A stretch of 64,000 nucleotides of DNA from JABAAW01 sp965216605 (GTDB lineage Bacteria; Pseudomonadota; Alphaproteobacteria; JABAAW01), in contig CBDCGG010000002.1 in the NCBI GenBank assembly GCA_965216605.1, positions 868,001-932,000 of the forward strand, given 5' to 3'. This document shows, piece after piece, positions 57,350-64,000 of the stretch (position 1 is its first letter; every line of letters begins with the position of its first letter). The notes under the pieces were generated by a model that had not been told where the DNA came from, searched no databases, and was given only the letters and a program-made list of their open reading frames with translations. The translations under genes and the position numbers were made by a program.

Positions 57350-58014
57350 GAGGGGAGGATATTGTAGTCTTTGAAGAGTTGCATGGCTTGATTGAGTTGG
57401 CTCATTCGTTCGTGGTCTCCTTTGACGGCATCGGGGTGAAAGACGGATGCTAGGTCGCGAAAGCGTCGGCGCACCAGTTCTTCGCTGGGGCGGATGCTGG
57501 CACGAAATCCGAAGATGTAGCAGGCGTCTTCCAGCGTGCGGCAGTTCGAGGGCAGGGGGAGGAAGGCGAGGCGTTCGATACCTCGTTCCAGCTCAGCGAT
57601 GCGTTGTTCTGTTTTGCTGTGTTGGGTTTGGCGATGTTCGTGTTGTTTTGTATTTTCTAGGGATAGCACCCATTCTTGTTTATCGAGGGCGAGCGCGAGG
57701 GCGAGTGTTTTTCTGAGTGTTGCGGTATCTTTGGGGATGATGAGATTATCTTTGAGGCGTGCTTGCAGGCGGGGTTTTCGTTTCAGGGTTTCTCCTTTGT
57801 GGCTGCCGCTTTTGATGGTGACGGCTTCTCGTTCGAAGAGGGGAGGTTCGCCGGGGTCCGGCATATTTTTCAGGGCTTCTTCTAGGGCTTGTGGTGGGAG
57901 GAGGATAGCGATGGAGCGGAGCAGGTCGCCGACGCTGGCTTTCCGTTTGGCGACGAGCGCGAGAACTTGGCTACGGAAGGCGGTGGTGCAGGCGATGGCG
58001 ATGGATTGTCCCAT
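57346..58014 (-). CDS. J-domain protein
   Basis: 222 residues. The C-terminal 60 residues form a J-domain with the HPD motif (RRRFRDLASVFHPDAVKGD) that would stimulate DnaK. The first 160 residues are not recognised; they are charged and helical in the middle (RIAELERGIERLAFLPLPS). It is the first gene of the operon continuing into dapF through an ATGA overlap. Confidence 0.75.
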   Translation of the reverse strand: MGQSIAIACTTAFRSQVLALVAKRKASVGDLLRSIAILLPPQALEEALKNMPDPGEPPLFEREAVTIKSGSHKGETLKRKPRLQARLKDNLIIPKDTATLRKTLALALALDKQEWVLSLENTKQHEHRQTQHSKTEQRIAELERGIERLAFLPLPSNCRTLEDACYIFGFRASIRPSEELVRRRFRDLASVFHPDAVKGDHERMSQLNQAMQLFKDYNILPS

Positions 58015-58060
58015 AGCCTAGTGTAGCCGAGATACGGACGAATGACGGGCTTTTTGTCTC

Positions 58061-58198
58061 GACGGGCGCAAAACATGCGCACGCGTAGCGTGCGCGGGGT
58101 CTTTTGCGAGGGGATTACTCCCTCGCGCTCCCCCATAGCGCGTTGCTTGCAATGCGCGTCCGTGATGTTTGCTACGCACGCGATGTTTTGCATCCGTC
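58061..58198. repeat. MITE-like intergenic repeat, copy E (most complete)
   Basis: 138 bases bounded by inverted 16-base termini: gacgggcgcaaaacat (58061-58076) and the reverse complement of gacggatgcaaaacat (58183-58198), 14 of 16 matching. Inside are a 42-base block shared with copy C (58094-58135) and an imperfect palindrome gcgcgttgcttgcaatgcgc (58138-58157). No protein is encoded. It is located between the peroxiredoxin and J-domain genes. Confidence 0.7.
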
Positions 58199-58236
58199 AA
58201 GATTACCAAGCCCGTATCTTCTACTCCCCCGACAAG

Positions 58237-58767
58237 TCAATCCAACTCCCCCAATGCCTCCAACACGCTTCCCGCATCGCTCAACCTACACTCGCCCCGC
58301 GCCTCAATAGCAGAAATCCATCGCACAATACCCCCATCGATTATCGTAGCAAACCGCAAACAACGCCTCCCCAACCCAACCCCCGACAAATCTACCTCCA
58401 TGCCAAAAGCCCTTGTCGCCTCCAACGAAGCATCGCTCAACATCGTCAAAGGCAATAATCCATCCCCCTCCTCCGCAAGCGTTGCATAACTCTCACGCCA
58501 AGCGCGCATCACAAAAGAATCCTGCGTCGTAAAACAAGCAATCCGCTCCACCCCATGACGGGCGAAAGCTCCACGCTGACGCAGCACCTCAGGAAGATGG
58601 TCCCTTGAGCAAGTCGGCGTGAAAGCCCCCGGCATGCCAAAAAGAAGACTGCGCCCCCTCCCAAACAAACTCTCCGAAGAAACACGCTCCGCCTTCCCCC
58701 CCTCCAACACAAAGAAGAAAGTCTGCGGTAAAGCCTCCCCCTCTCGAATCAATCTATCTATCGTCAT
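58237..58767 (-). CDS. Peroxiredoxin (Prx5 type)
   Basis: 176 residues. Reduces hydrogen and organic peroxides. The peroxidatic cysteine is in FGMPGAFTPTCSRDHLP, the Prx5-subfamily signature. CFTTQDSFVMRAWRESY and FGMEVDLSGVGLG also fit. GGAGGC precedes the start. It lies 36 bp after the DsbD-like gene and could be part of its transcript, fitting a shared redox role. Confidence 0.92.
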   Translation of the reverse strand: MTIDRLIREGEALPQTFFFVLEGGKAERVSSESLFGRGRSLLFGMPGAFTPTCSRDHLPEVLRQRGAFARHGVERIACFTTQDSFVMRAWRESYATLAEEGDGLLPLTMLSDASLEATRAFGMEVDLSGVGLGRRCLRFATIIDGGIVRWISAIEARGECRLSDAGSVLEALGELD

Positions 58768-58803
58768 GGTTTTTGCCTCCGTCGTTATAGCTTGTGTCCA
58801 TCA

Positions 58804-61155
58804 TTACGGCTTGCTCACCCTGTCCAGCCCCCGTCGGTAACGCAAGGTCTCAGCGTAAGCAAGCGCATCCAAAAAAACACGCTTGCCATACAACTCCGGC
58901 AATAACAATACCTCGCCGTCTGGAACCAATAACACCGTGAAAGGAATCGCATAACGCCGATGCGCGCGCATGAACGAAGCAATCCCCGCATCATACGAAG
59001 TCCAGTCAGCACGCATCAAGACAAAAGGTCGCAACTGCTCCAACCGCTCGCCCACAACCGCAGTCCGAAAAACACGCTGCTCAACAACCTTGCACGACAA
59101 ACACCAGTCAGCAGTGACATTCACAACAACTAAATTATTCGCCTCTAATAAGGCAGGAATACGCTCAGGCGCAAAATCTCGCCAAGGAAGAAAAGTCGTA
59201 TCCCTAGAAGGTGCTCTATCAGCAGACTGCCGCCGCAACACATTCTCCATCGGCAACAGACTCAACAAGACAGCCGCAAAAACAGGGCTTACCAAAAGCA
59301 ACGCAAGACGCGCAGAAGAAAAAGAACGGCGGCTTGGCAAGTTTTTCCTTCTCTGCCGTCTGCGTAAAATCAGGACGACCAATAGCGTTGTCACAGCGAC
59401 GATGACAGCAGCGGTGAACGAGAGCTGCTTGGCGAAAATAGAAAAAAGCCACAGCGATGCTGCGAAGATGGCAACGGCGAGAACCTTGCGCAACCCCTCC
59501 GACCACGCGCCAGGGGGAGGGAGAATTTTCGCAACCCGATGCGGAAAAGCCGCCGCCAACAACAGAGGTGTCGCCATGCCCACCCCCATGAGGGCGAACA
59601 TCAGAAAGACAACATGAGCACGTTGCACGATGGCAGCACTGAGCGCGCTGCCTAATATAGGAGCAGCGCAAGGGGTAGCAAGCCAAGTGAGCAACATACC
59701 CGTTGCGCACTCGCTGCTCCATTCTTTTCTGCGCGAAAGGATGGAGCTGGATTTTTCTTCTTCGTCTTTTTTTGGACGCACCTTTTCGTGGTAAGCAGGA
59801 AAGGGCAAAGCGACGATACGCCATCCATCGCAAGCCAGCAGCAGTAGCAACGCCGCGAGCGAGCCGCTAAAGACAGGCCAGTGGAACTGAAAGCCCCATC
59901 CCAGTTTTTCTCCGCCACTCTTCGCCAGTACTAACACGCTCGCCAGCAAAAGGAAGGCGAGTATCATGCCGAGCGCGTTTGCCAGCAAGGCACTTTGCAA
60001 CCCGCTGGCTGTTTTGCGTGTGCTTGTTGTTTTTGCGCTCTTGTGTTGCTTCTTGCGTTGCTTCTTGCGTTGCTGCCGCTCGCTTCGGTCTGCAGCGTCC
60101 GCACGCGCGAGCGCGGCGATTTTTATGGCGAAGACAGGAAATACACAAGGCATGGCGTTCAGCACCAAGCCGCCGAGGAAGGCAAGCAACAACAATCCCA
60201 ACATCGAGGCAGAACTAGGCAGCAGCGCGCTCAATGCTTGCTCGGAGCTCTCGTAGGGCGAAGGGGCAAGTCGCGGCGTTGCTAGCAAGGCGAGAGGCAG
60301 CAGGTTGTCGGCGGCAAGGCTCACGCGCACGAGCGTCTGTTGCGTGTCGCGCGGCAACCTTCCCTCCGCCTTGAAGCGCAGGTCGCCAGAGGTTTTAATA
60401 GAGATAACCTCAAACAAGCCGCCTTGCTCGGTGCCCGCGCGCTCGACGATGAGGCGCGGGTTGCGCAGAGATTGCGTGTTGTCTTGAGGTTGCTTGCTCG
60501 AAAATCTTCCTTGCAACAAAACGCTCTGCTCCTCCGCTTGTCCTTCGCCCGCCCCAACGCCCGCCCCAAGTGCGTCGTCGGGAGAATCCACAGGCAAGTA
60601 AGTGAGTTGCAACCCCGGCAGTTGCATCGATGCTTGCGTCTCTTCTTGCGGCACTTGTCGGAGCGCGTTGGCGATGAGGCTGCGTTCCTGCTCGCTTGCT
60701 TGCTCTACCCTCAAGGTAGTCTCTATCGGCAGGCAGACTTGCGCGCAGGCGGCGAAGCGCACCTCGACGCTCTCTCCCCGCTCGATAGGGGCGCGCGTTG
60801 TAAAGGGCAGGGCGGAGCGTCCCTCGTAGCCGTAGCTGCGAACCCCGAAAATCTCGAAGGTTTGCGGAAAGGGCCAGCGAATTGCGCTGGTATTGGCTCG
60901 CCAGCGCAACTCGGTCGGGAAGACATTGATAGTGTTCTTACGCCACGAGGTTTTCCAAGGGCTGTTGAGCGCAAAAAGCAAGGCACCGCGCTTCTCGCCC
61001 GTCTGCAACAAACGGACAGAGCCGTAGTCGAACTGCTGCGCTTGCGCCGCCGCGGATACATTCGAGGTTTGAAAAAGCGAGAACAAAAGCATCGCCGCGA
61101 ACAATCCTCGTGACAATATCGATGACAATAGCTTTGAGCTGGTCGCGGACTTCAT
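58804..61155 (-). CDS. Protein-disulfide reductase, DsbD/ScsB-like
   Basis: 783 residues. Moves reducing power from cytoplasmic thioredoxin across the inner membrane. Order: signal peptide (about 1-35), periplasmic N-terminal domain with CAQVCLPIETTLRV, a membrane domain of about eight helices with the cysteine motifs NAMPCVFPVFAIKI and ATPCAAPILGSAL, and a C-terminal thioredoxin domain with ADWCLSCKVVEQ. The large N-terminal domain makes ScsB/DsbD both possible. Short repeats such as KKQRKKQHK occur in the first cytoplasmic loop. Confidence 0.88.
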   Translation of the reverse strand: MKSATSSKLLSSILSRGLFAAMLLFSLFQTSNVSAAAQAQQFDYGSVRLLQTGEKRGALLFALNSPWKTSWRKNTINVFPTELRWRANTSAIRWPFPQTFEIFGVRSYGYEGRSALPFTTRAPIERGESVEVRFAACAQVCLPIETTLRVEQASEQERSLIANALRQVPQEETQASMQLPGLQLTYLPVDSPDDALGAGVGAGEGQAEEQSVLLQGRFSSKQPQDNTQSLRNPRLIVERAGTEQGGLFEVISIKTSGDLRFKAEGRLPRDTQQTLVRVSLAADNLLPLALLATPRLAPSPYESSEQALSALLPSSASMLGLLLLAFLGGLVLNAMPCVFPVFAIKIAALARADAADRSERQQRKKQRKKQHKSAKTTSTRKTASGLQSALLANALGMILAFLLLASVLVLAKSGGEKLGWGFQFHWPVFSGSLAALLLLLACDGWRIVALPFPAYHEKVRPKKDEEEKSSSILSRRKEWSSECATGMLLTWLATPCAAPILGSALSAAIVQRAHVVFLMFALMGVGMATPLLLAAAFPHRVAKILPPPGAWSEGLRKVLAVAIFAASLWLFSIFAKQLSFTAAVIVAVTTLLVVLILRRRQRRKNLPSRRSFSSARLALLLVSPVFAAVLLSLLPMENVLRRQSADRAPSRDTTFLPWRDFAPERIPALLEANNLVVVNVTADWCLSCKVVEQRVFRTAVVGERLEQLRPFVLMRADWTSYDAGIASFMRAHRRYAIPFTVLLVPDGEVLLLPELYGKRVFLDALAYAETLRYRRGLDRVSKP

Positions 61156-61340
61156 ACTTCTTCTCGGCTTATATCACTGGGTTTGGCTACTATCTTATGT
61201 TGTTATCTTCTTCTTGCAAAAAGCCTGCGCTTCGTCTACACTATGTGACAGATTCGGGGGAGTAGGGAGAAAAAAACGACGCGCAGATACGGGAAGTCCC
61301 GACAAATCTCGCTGCGCCATCCTGTAGAGGAGGAGCTGCC

Positions 61341-62252
61341 ATGGCGGGGGAAAAGAAAAAAACGAGCCGTAAAACGCAAGCCTCGTCCGACGAGGTTGCC
61401 GTAAAAACCTCATCGAAGAAATCTCTGAACCCATCGAGCAAAGGCAAGGCAGGTTTGAAGGCAGGTTTGAAGGCGAAGGAACCCTCGAAAAGAGATGGCG
61501 TAGCCTCGGTTGTGCGTCGTCAAGCGCGCAAAGCTTCTTCTGCCTCGGTTTTGCAAGATATGATTCGAGGTAAAGAAGAGTCGTTGCTAACAACTCGAAC
61601 CCCGTCTTCTGCTTCTGCTTCTGCTTCTGCCTCCTCTTCCCGCTCGCGCACGGCAGCAGGCGCGCAAGAAAAAAACAAAGAGAAAGGTAGCGCCTCCCTT
61701 AGAGGCTACTGGCAAGGGCAGATGTTGCTGGCTAGCCCTGCTATCGGCGACGAACGCTTCGAGCGTAGCGTCATCTACCTCTGCCATCAAGGCGAGGACG
61801 GCGCGCTCGGGCTCGTCGTCAACAAGATCGCCGAGAAGATTCAATTCACCGACGTGCTGGATCACTTGAACATTCCCTTCGCCTCCAGCTTCGGACAAAT
61901 CTCGGTGCATGTAGGCGGTCCCGTCGAAAGCAGTCGCGGCTTCGTCTTGCATTCGCCCGAAAAAATGTTCGCAGGCACGATCGAACTGGGAGACTTAGCA
62001 ATGACCGCCTCTGCCGACATCCTCAAGCAAATCGCCGAAGGGAAAGGGCCGAAGGATTATGTGTTCCTGCTCGGCTACGCGGGTTGGGGAACAGGGCAGC
62101 TCGACAAAGAGATCGAACGCAACGCTTGGCTGCATCTACCCTTCGATCGAGACCTCGTCTTCGGCGAAGACGATCCCGATAAATGGGCGCGCGCCATGCA
62201 GAAACTCGGCGTCTCGCCGCATATGCTGTCGGGCGCATCGGGCAACGCTTGA
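61341..62252 (+). CDS. YqgE/AlgH family protein with N-terminal extension
   Basis: 303 residues. The C-terminal 185 residues are a standard YqgE domain: GQMLLASPAIGDERFERSVI, HQGEDGALGLVVNKIAE, HVGGPVESSRGFVLHS and FLLGYAGWGTGQLDKEI. The function of the family is not settled. The first ~115 residues are a low-complexity, Lys/Ser/Ala-rich extension (KAGLKAGLKAK; SASASASASSS) absent from ordinary YqgE. A strong GAGGAGG precedes the ATG, so translation from 61341 is likely. Confidence 0.9.
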   Translation: MAGEKKKTSRKTQASSDEVAVKTSSKKSLNPSSKGKAGLKAGLKAKEPSKRDGVASVVRRQARKASSASVLQDMIRGKEESLLTTRTPSSASASASASSSRSRTAAGAQEKNKEKGSASLRGYWQGQMLLASPAIGDERFERSVIYLCHQGEDGALGLVVNKIAEKIQFTDVLDHLNIPFASSFGQISVHVGGPVESSRGFVLHSPEKMFAGTIELGDLAMTASADILKQIAEGKGPKDYVFLLGYAGWGTGQLDKEIERNAWLHLPFDRDLVFGEDDPDKWARAMQKLGVSPHMLSGASGNA

Positions 62253-62285
62253 ACAAACTAAAAATTTGCCCGCCTCACTCCTCGT

Positions 62286-63383
62286 TCACTCTTCGATATC
62301 GGCGAAGGGATCGTTTTCCTGACTTGGTGCGGGGGATGATTCCTCTCGCGAGGAAGAAATCGTCGAGGGAAGGTTTTCTGCATTCAAAACCTGTAGCGCG
62401 CGGCGATAGGCGTAGAAGCGTCTTGTCGCGGTGTAAAAATCTAGCGAACCTTTCTCTAAAGCCTCGATTTGATCGATGGCTTTGGAGTAGCTGTCGATGC
62501 CTCTGAGAAAACCCAATCCGATGCTGACCCCCGTGCTGACCCCTGCGCTCGCGCCTGTTTCGACGAACAGCAGATAGTCGAGGGGGTTCCAGTAGGGGTT
62601 GAGATATTCTTTTCCGAAGATGTTGGCGCTGATATCTACGGCTGATCCCACCGTGTCGCGCATCGAAGAGGGTCCTGTGAGGATGGAGATGAAGTAGGCG
62701 CCGTGTCCGATGCCGTAGTGTCCGAGCGTTTGTCCGAAGTCCTCTTCGACCTGCGGTATGCCAAGATGTTTCGAGAGGTTGATCAACCCTCCGAACCCAA
62801 GCGTCGAATCGAGAACGAAGGAGAAGAAAACCTCCGAAGCGCGTTTGGGATTGCCTTGCGCCAACGCGTTGAGAAAGTCCGTCGTGCGCGAGAGGTTGCG
62901 CGAAAAGTTAATAACGGGCGCAGTGATGGGGCGCGGTATCTTGCGCCATCCCTTAGCGAGTGGGCGCAAAAAAGCTTTTTCAAAGAAGAGGGTCGTGCGG
63001 AAGGCGGAGCGGTTGAGACTCTCCAAGGGATCGAGAAGCTTCGTCTGGCGTTGGAATTGTTGCGTAGATTCAACGGGCTTGCGCGATTCCAGCGAAGGAA
63101 TGTCGAAGGTTTGAGCAAGGCGGTAGCTTTTGGGAAAGGTCTTCGTCTTGTCTTGTTGCAAAAGCAATTGGGGGAGGCTCTTTTCGCTCGCACTCAAGCG
63201 TCCCGTCGTCGGCAGGGGAGGGGCGAGAAGATAGACCTTCGCAAACGGATAATCCTCTTCGGGTGCTGTCGTAGCAGGTTTTTCCTGTTCCTGCGCGCCT
63301 GCTCGTGCAACAAGAAGAGAGGTTGCAAAAAGAGCGGCAAGCAGAGCTGCGAGCAAGGAGGCGTTGAAAATGCGTTGGGGCAT
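62286..63383 (-). CDS. mlaA: Outer-membrane lipid-asymmetry lipoprotein-like MlaA (VacJ)
   Basis: 365 residues. MlaA removes misplaced phospholipids from the outer leaflet of the outer membrane and passes them to MlaC. Family segments: LDPLESLNRSAFRTTLFFEK, GNPKRASEVFFSFVLDST, DFGQTLGHYGIGHGAYFI and YLNPYWNPLDYLLFVE. The signal peptide ends near ARAGAQ with no clear lipobox cysteine, so the lipid anchor seems to be missing. The other mla genes are not in the window. Start at 63383; a TTG at 63401 is also in frame. Confidence 0.92.
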   Translation of the reverse strand: MPQRIFNASLLAALLAALFATSLLVARAGAQEQEKPATTAPEEDYPFAKVYLLAPPLPTTGRLSASEKSLPQLLLQQDKTKTFPKSYRLAQTFDIPSLESRKPVESTQQFQRQTKLLDPLESLNRSAFRTTLFFEKAFLRPLAKGWRKIPRPITAPVINFSRNLSRTTDFLNALAQGNPKRASEVFFSFVLDSTLGFGGLINLSKHLGIPQVEEDFGQTLGHYGIGHGAYFISILTGPSSMRDTVGSAVDISANIFGKEYLNPYWNPLDYLLFVETGASAGVSTGVSIGLGFLRGIDSYSKAIDQIEALEKGSLDFYTATRRFYAYRRALQVLNAENLPSTISSSREESSPAPSQENDPFADIEE

Positions 63384-63439
63384 CAGACACAAGACTAGCA
63401 AAAATCGGATGCTAGATGCGTCTTTTTCTACACGATGTA

Positions 63440-63476
63440 ACTTTGGGCTTAACTTTGGGCTTAACTTTGCTATAAC
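63440..63476 (+). promoter_or_regulatory. Possible galU promoter with 12-bp repeats
   Basis: aactttgggctt is repeated directly at 63440-63463 and followed by a part copy. TATAAC at 63471-63476 is a good -10; the preceding cttaac, 17 bases upstream, is only a weak -35. Assignment is tentative. Confidence 0.3.
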
Positions 63477-63514
63477 TTGTCCGACCCCTTTCTTGCTTAT
63501 TTTTGCTGTTTTTT

Positions 63515-64000
63515 ATGCCTCTTGTTCGCAAAGCTGTCATTCCCGCTGCTGGGCTCGGCACGCGCATGTTGCCGGCGACTAAGGCGATTCCGAAAGAAAT
63601 GCTGCCCGTCTTCGACAGACCGCTCATCCACTACGCTGTTCAGGAGCTTTTTCAAGCGGGCATCGAATCGGTTCTGATCGTCACGGGGCTGGGCAAGCAT
63701 GTCATCGAAAACCACTTCGCTCAAGATCCTGCGCTCGAAATTGAGCTGACAAGGCAAGAAAAAACACAAAACCTTCGACAACTCCGCGACGATCTACCCG
63801 AAGAAGGAAGCATCGCCTTCGTGCGACAATCGCAACGACTCGGGCTCGGACACGCCGTATGGTGCGCAAGGCACTGGCTGGAACATGAACAAGCATTCGT
63901 CGTCTCTACGCCCGACGAACTCCTGCTTAACAAACCCTCCTGCATCGAACGCATGCTTCAACTCTACGCGCAACTCGATTCGCCCACAGCAACATTGCTC
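63515..64000 (+). CDS. galU: UTP-glucose-1-phosphate uridylyltransferase (3' end outside window)
   Basis: The frame opens at ATG 63515 and is still open at the last base (162 codons). It makes UDP-glucose from UTP and glucose-1-phosphate. The N-terminal signature is complete: VIPAAGLGTRMLPATKAIPK followed by EMLPVFDRPLIHYAVQE, with QSQRLGLGHAVWCARHW downstream. The metal/substrate aspartate segment reads VVSTPDELLL in place of the more usual LLADDLI. Confidence 0.93.
   Translation, partial: MPLVRKAVIPAAGLGTRMLPATKAIPKEMLPVFDRPLIHYAVQELFQAGIESVLIVTGLGKHVIENHFAQDPALEIELTRQEKTQNLRQLRDDLPEEGSIAFVRQSQRLGLGHAVWCARHWLEHEQAFVVSTPDELLLNKPSCIERMLQLYAQLDSPTATLL

Overview
The window looks like chromosomal DNA of a free-living, motile, Gram-negative alphaproteobacterium. 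The signs are a complete AapJQMP-type amino-acid ABC operon, the argJ-mutT pair, the argH-lptM-lysA order, a dapF-mtaB-ftsY run, flagellar basal-body genes (flgB, flgC, fliE), TRAP and polyamine-type transporters, and outer-membrane genes (lptM, mlaA, RND efflux). Gene density is high and most of the content is housekeeping or uptake.

Layout. 1-840: 3' part of truA. 854-1573: a secreted spondin-like protein. 2.2-6.6 kb: aapJQMP, ending in a bidirectional terminator shared with a FecR-domain gene. 8.8-11.7 kb: argH, a very small lptM lipoprotein gene, and lysA. 11.7-16.5 kb: an unknown 537-residue protein, phhB (its ribosome binding site lies inside a hairpin), a Bax-inhibitor-1 protein, mutT and argJ. 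16.6-22.5 kb: class I aldolase and an RND efflux pair. 22.5-23.5 kb: a small accessory insertion beside tRNA-Leu, holding a Panacea-domain antitoxin-like gene and a small membrane protein, which together form a toxin-antitoxin candidate. 23.6-25.9 kb: uppP and an MFS transporter. 26.2-32.3 kb: gltD-gltB. 32.4-33.6 kb: flgB-flgC-fliE. 33.8-34.9 kb: a solitary DNA methyltransferase. 35.3-40.8 kb: a polyamine-type ABC operon with a glutamine-amidotransferase gene and a decayed ATPase fragment. 40.8-46.2 kb: a TRAP dicarboxylate operon joined by overlapping codons to a nearly identical tandem pair of glycan-biosynthesis-like genes. 46.3-47.7 kb: a DUF805 gene and an AT-rich orphan gene. 48.2-52.7 kb: tRNA-Ser and the rpmB-amgK-qor-rarA run. 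52.9-58.0 kb: a tight J-domain-dapF-mtaB-ftsY-rhomboid-tadA operon. 58.2-64 kb: peroxiredoxin, DsbD-like protein, YqgE, MlaA and the start of galU.

Two features cut across the whole window. First, a family of MITE-like intergenic repeats occurs five times, with inverted termini close to gacggatgcaaaacat. Two of the copies also carry a roughly 50-base element with constant flanks and a hairpin whose two arms change together. Second, short tandem duplications of about 9-15 bp are common. Inside genes they are mostly in frame, and they are also found at gene ends and in leaders. The best candidates for something new are the Panacea plus membrane-protein pair, the structured repeat family, the TRAP-coupled duplicated glycan genes, and the AT-rich orphan. 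Everything here was read by eye from the sequence; no database search was run.
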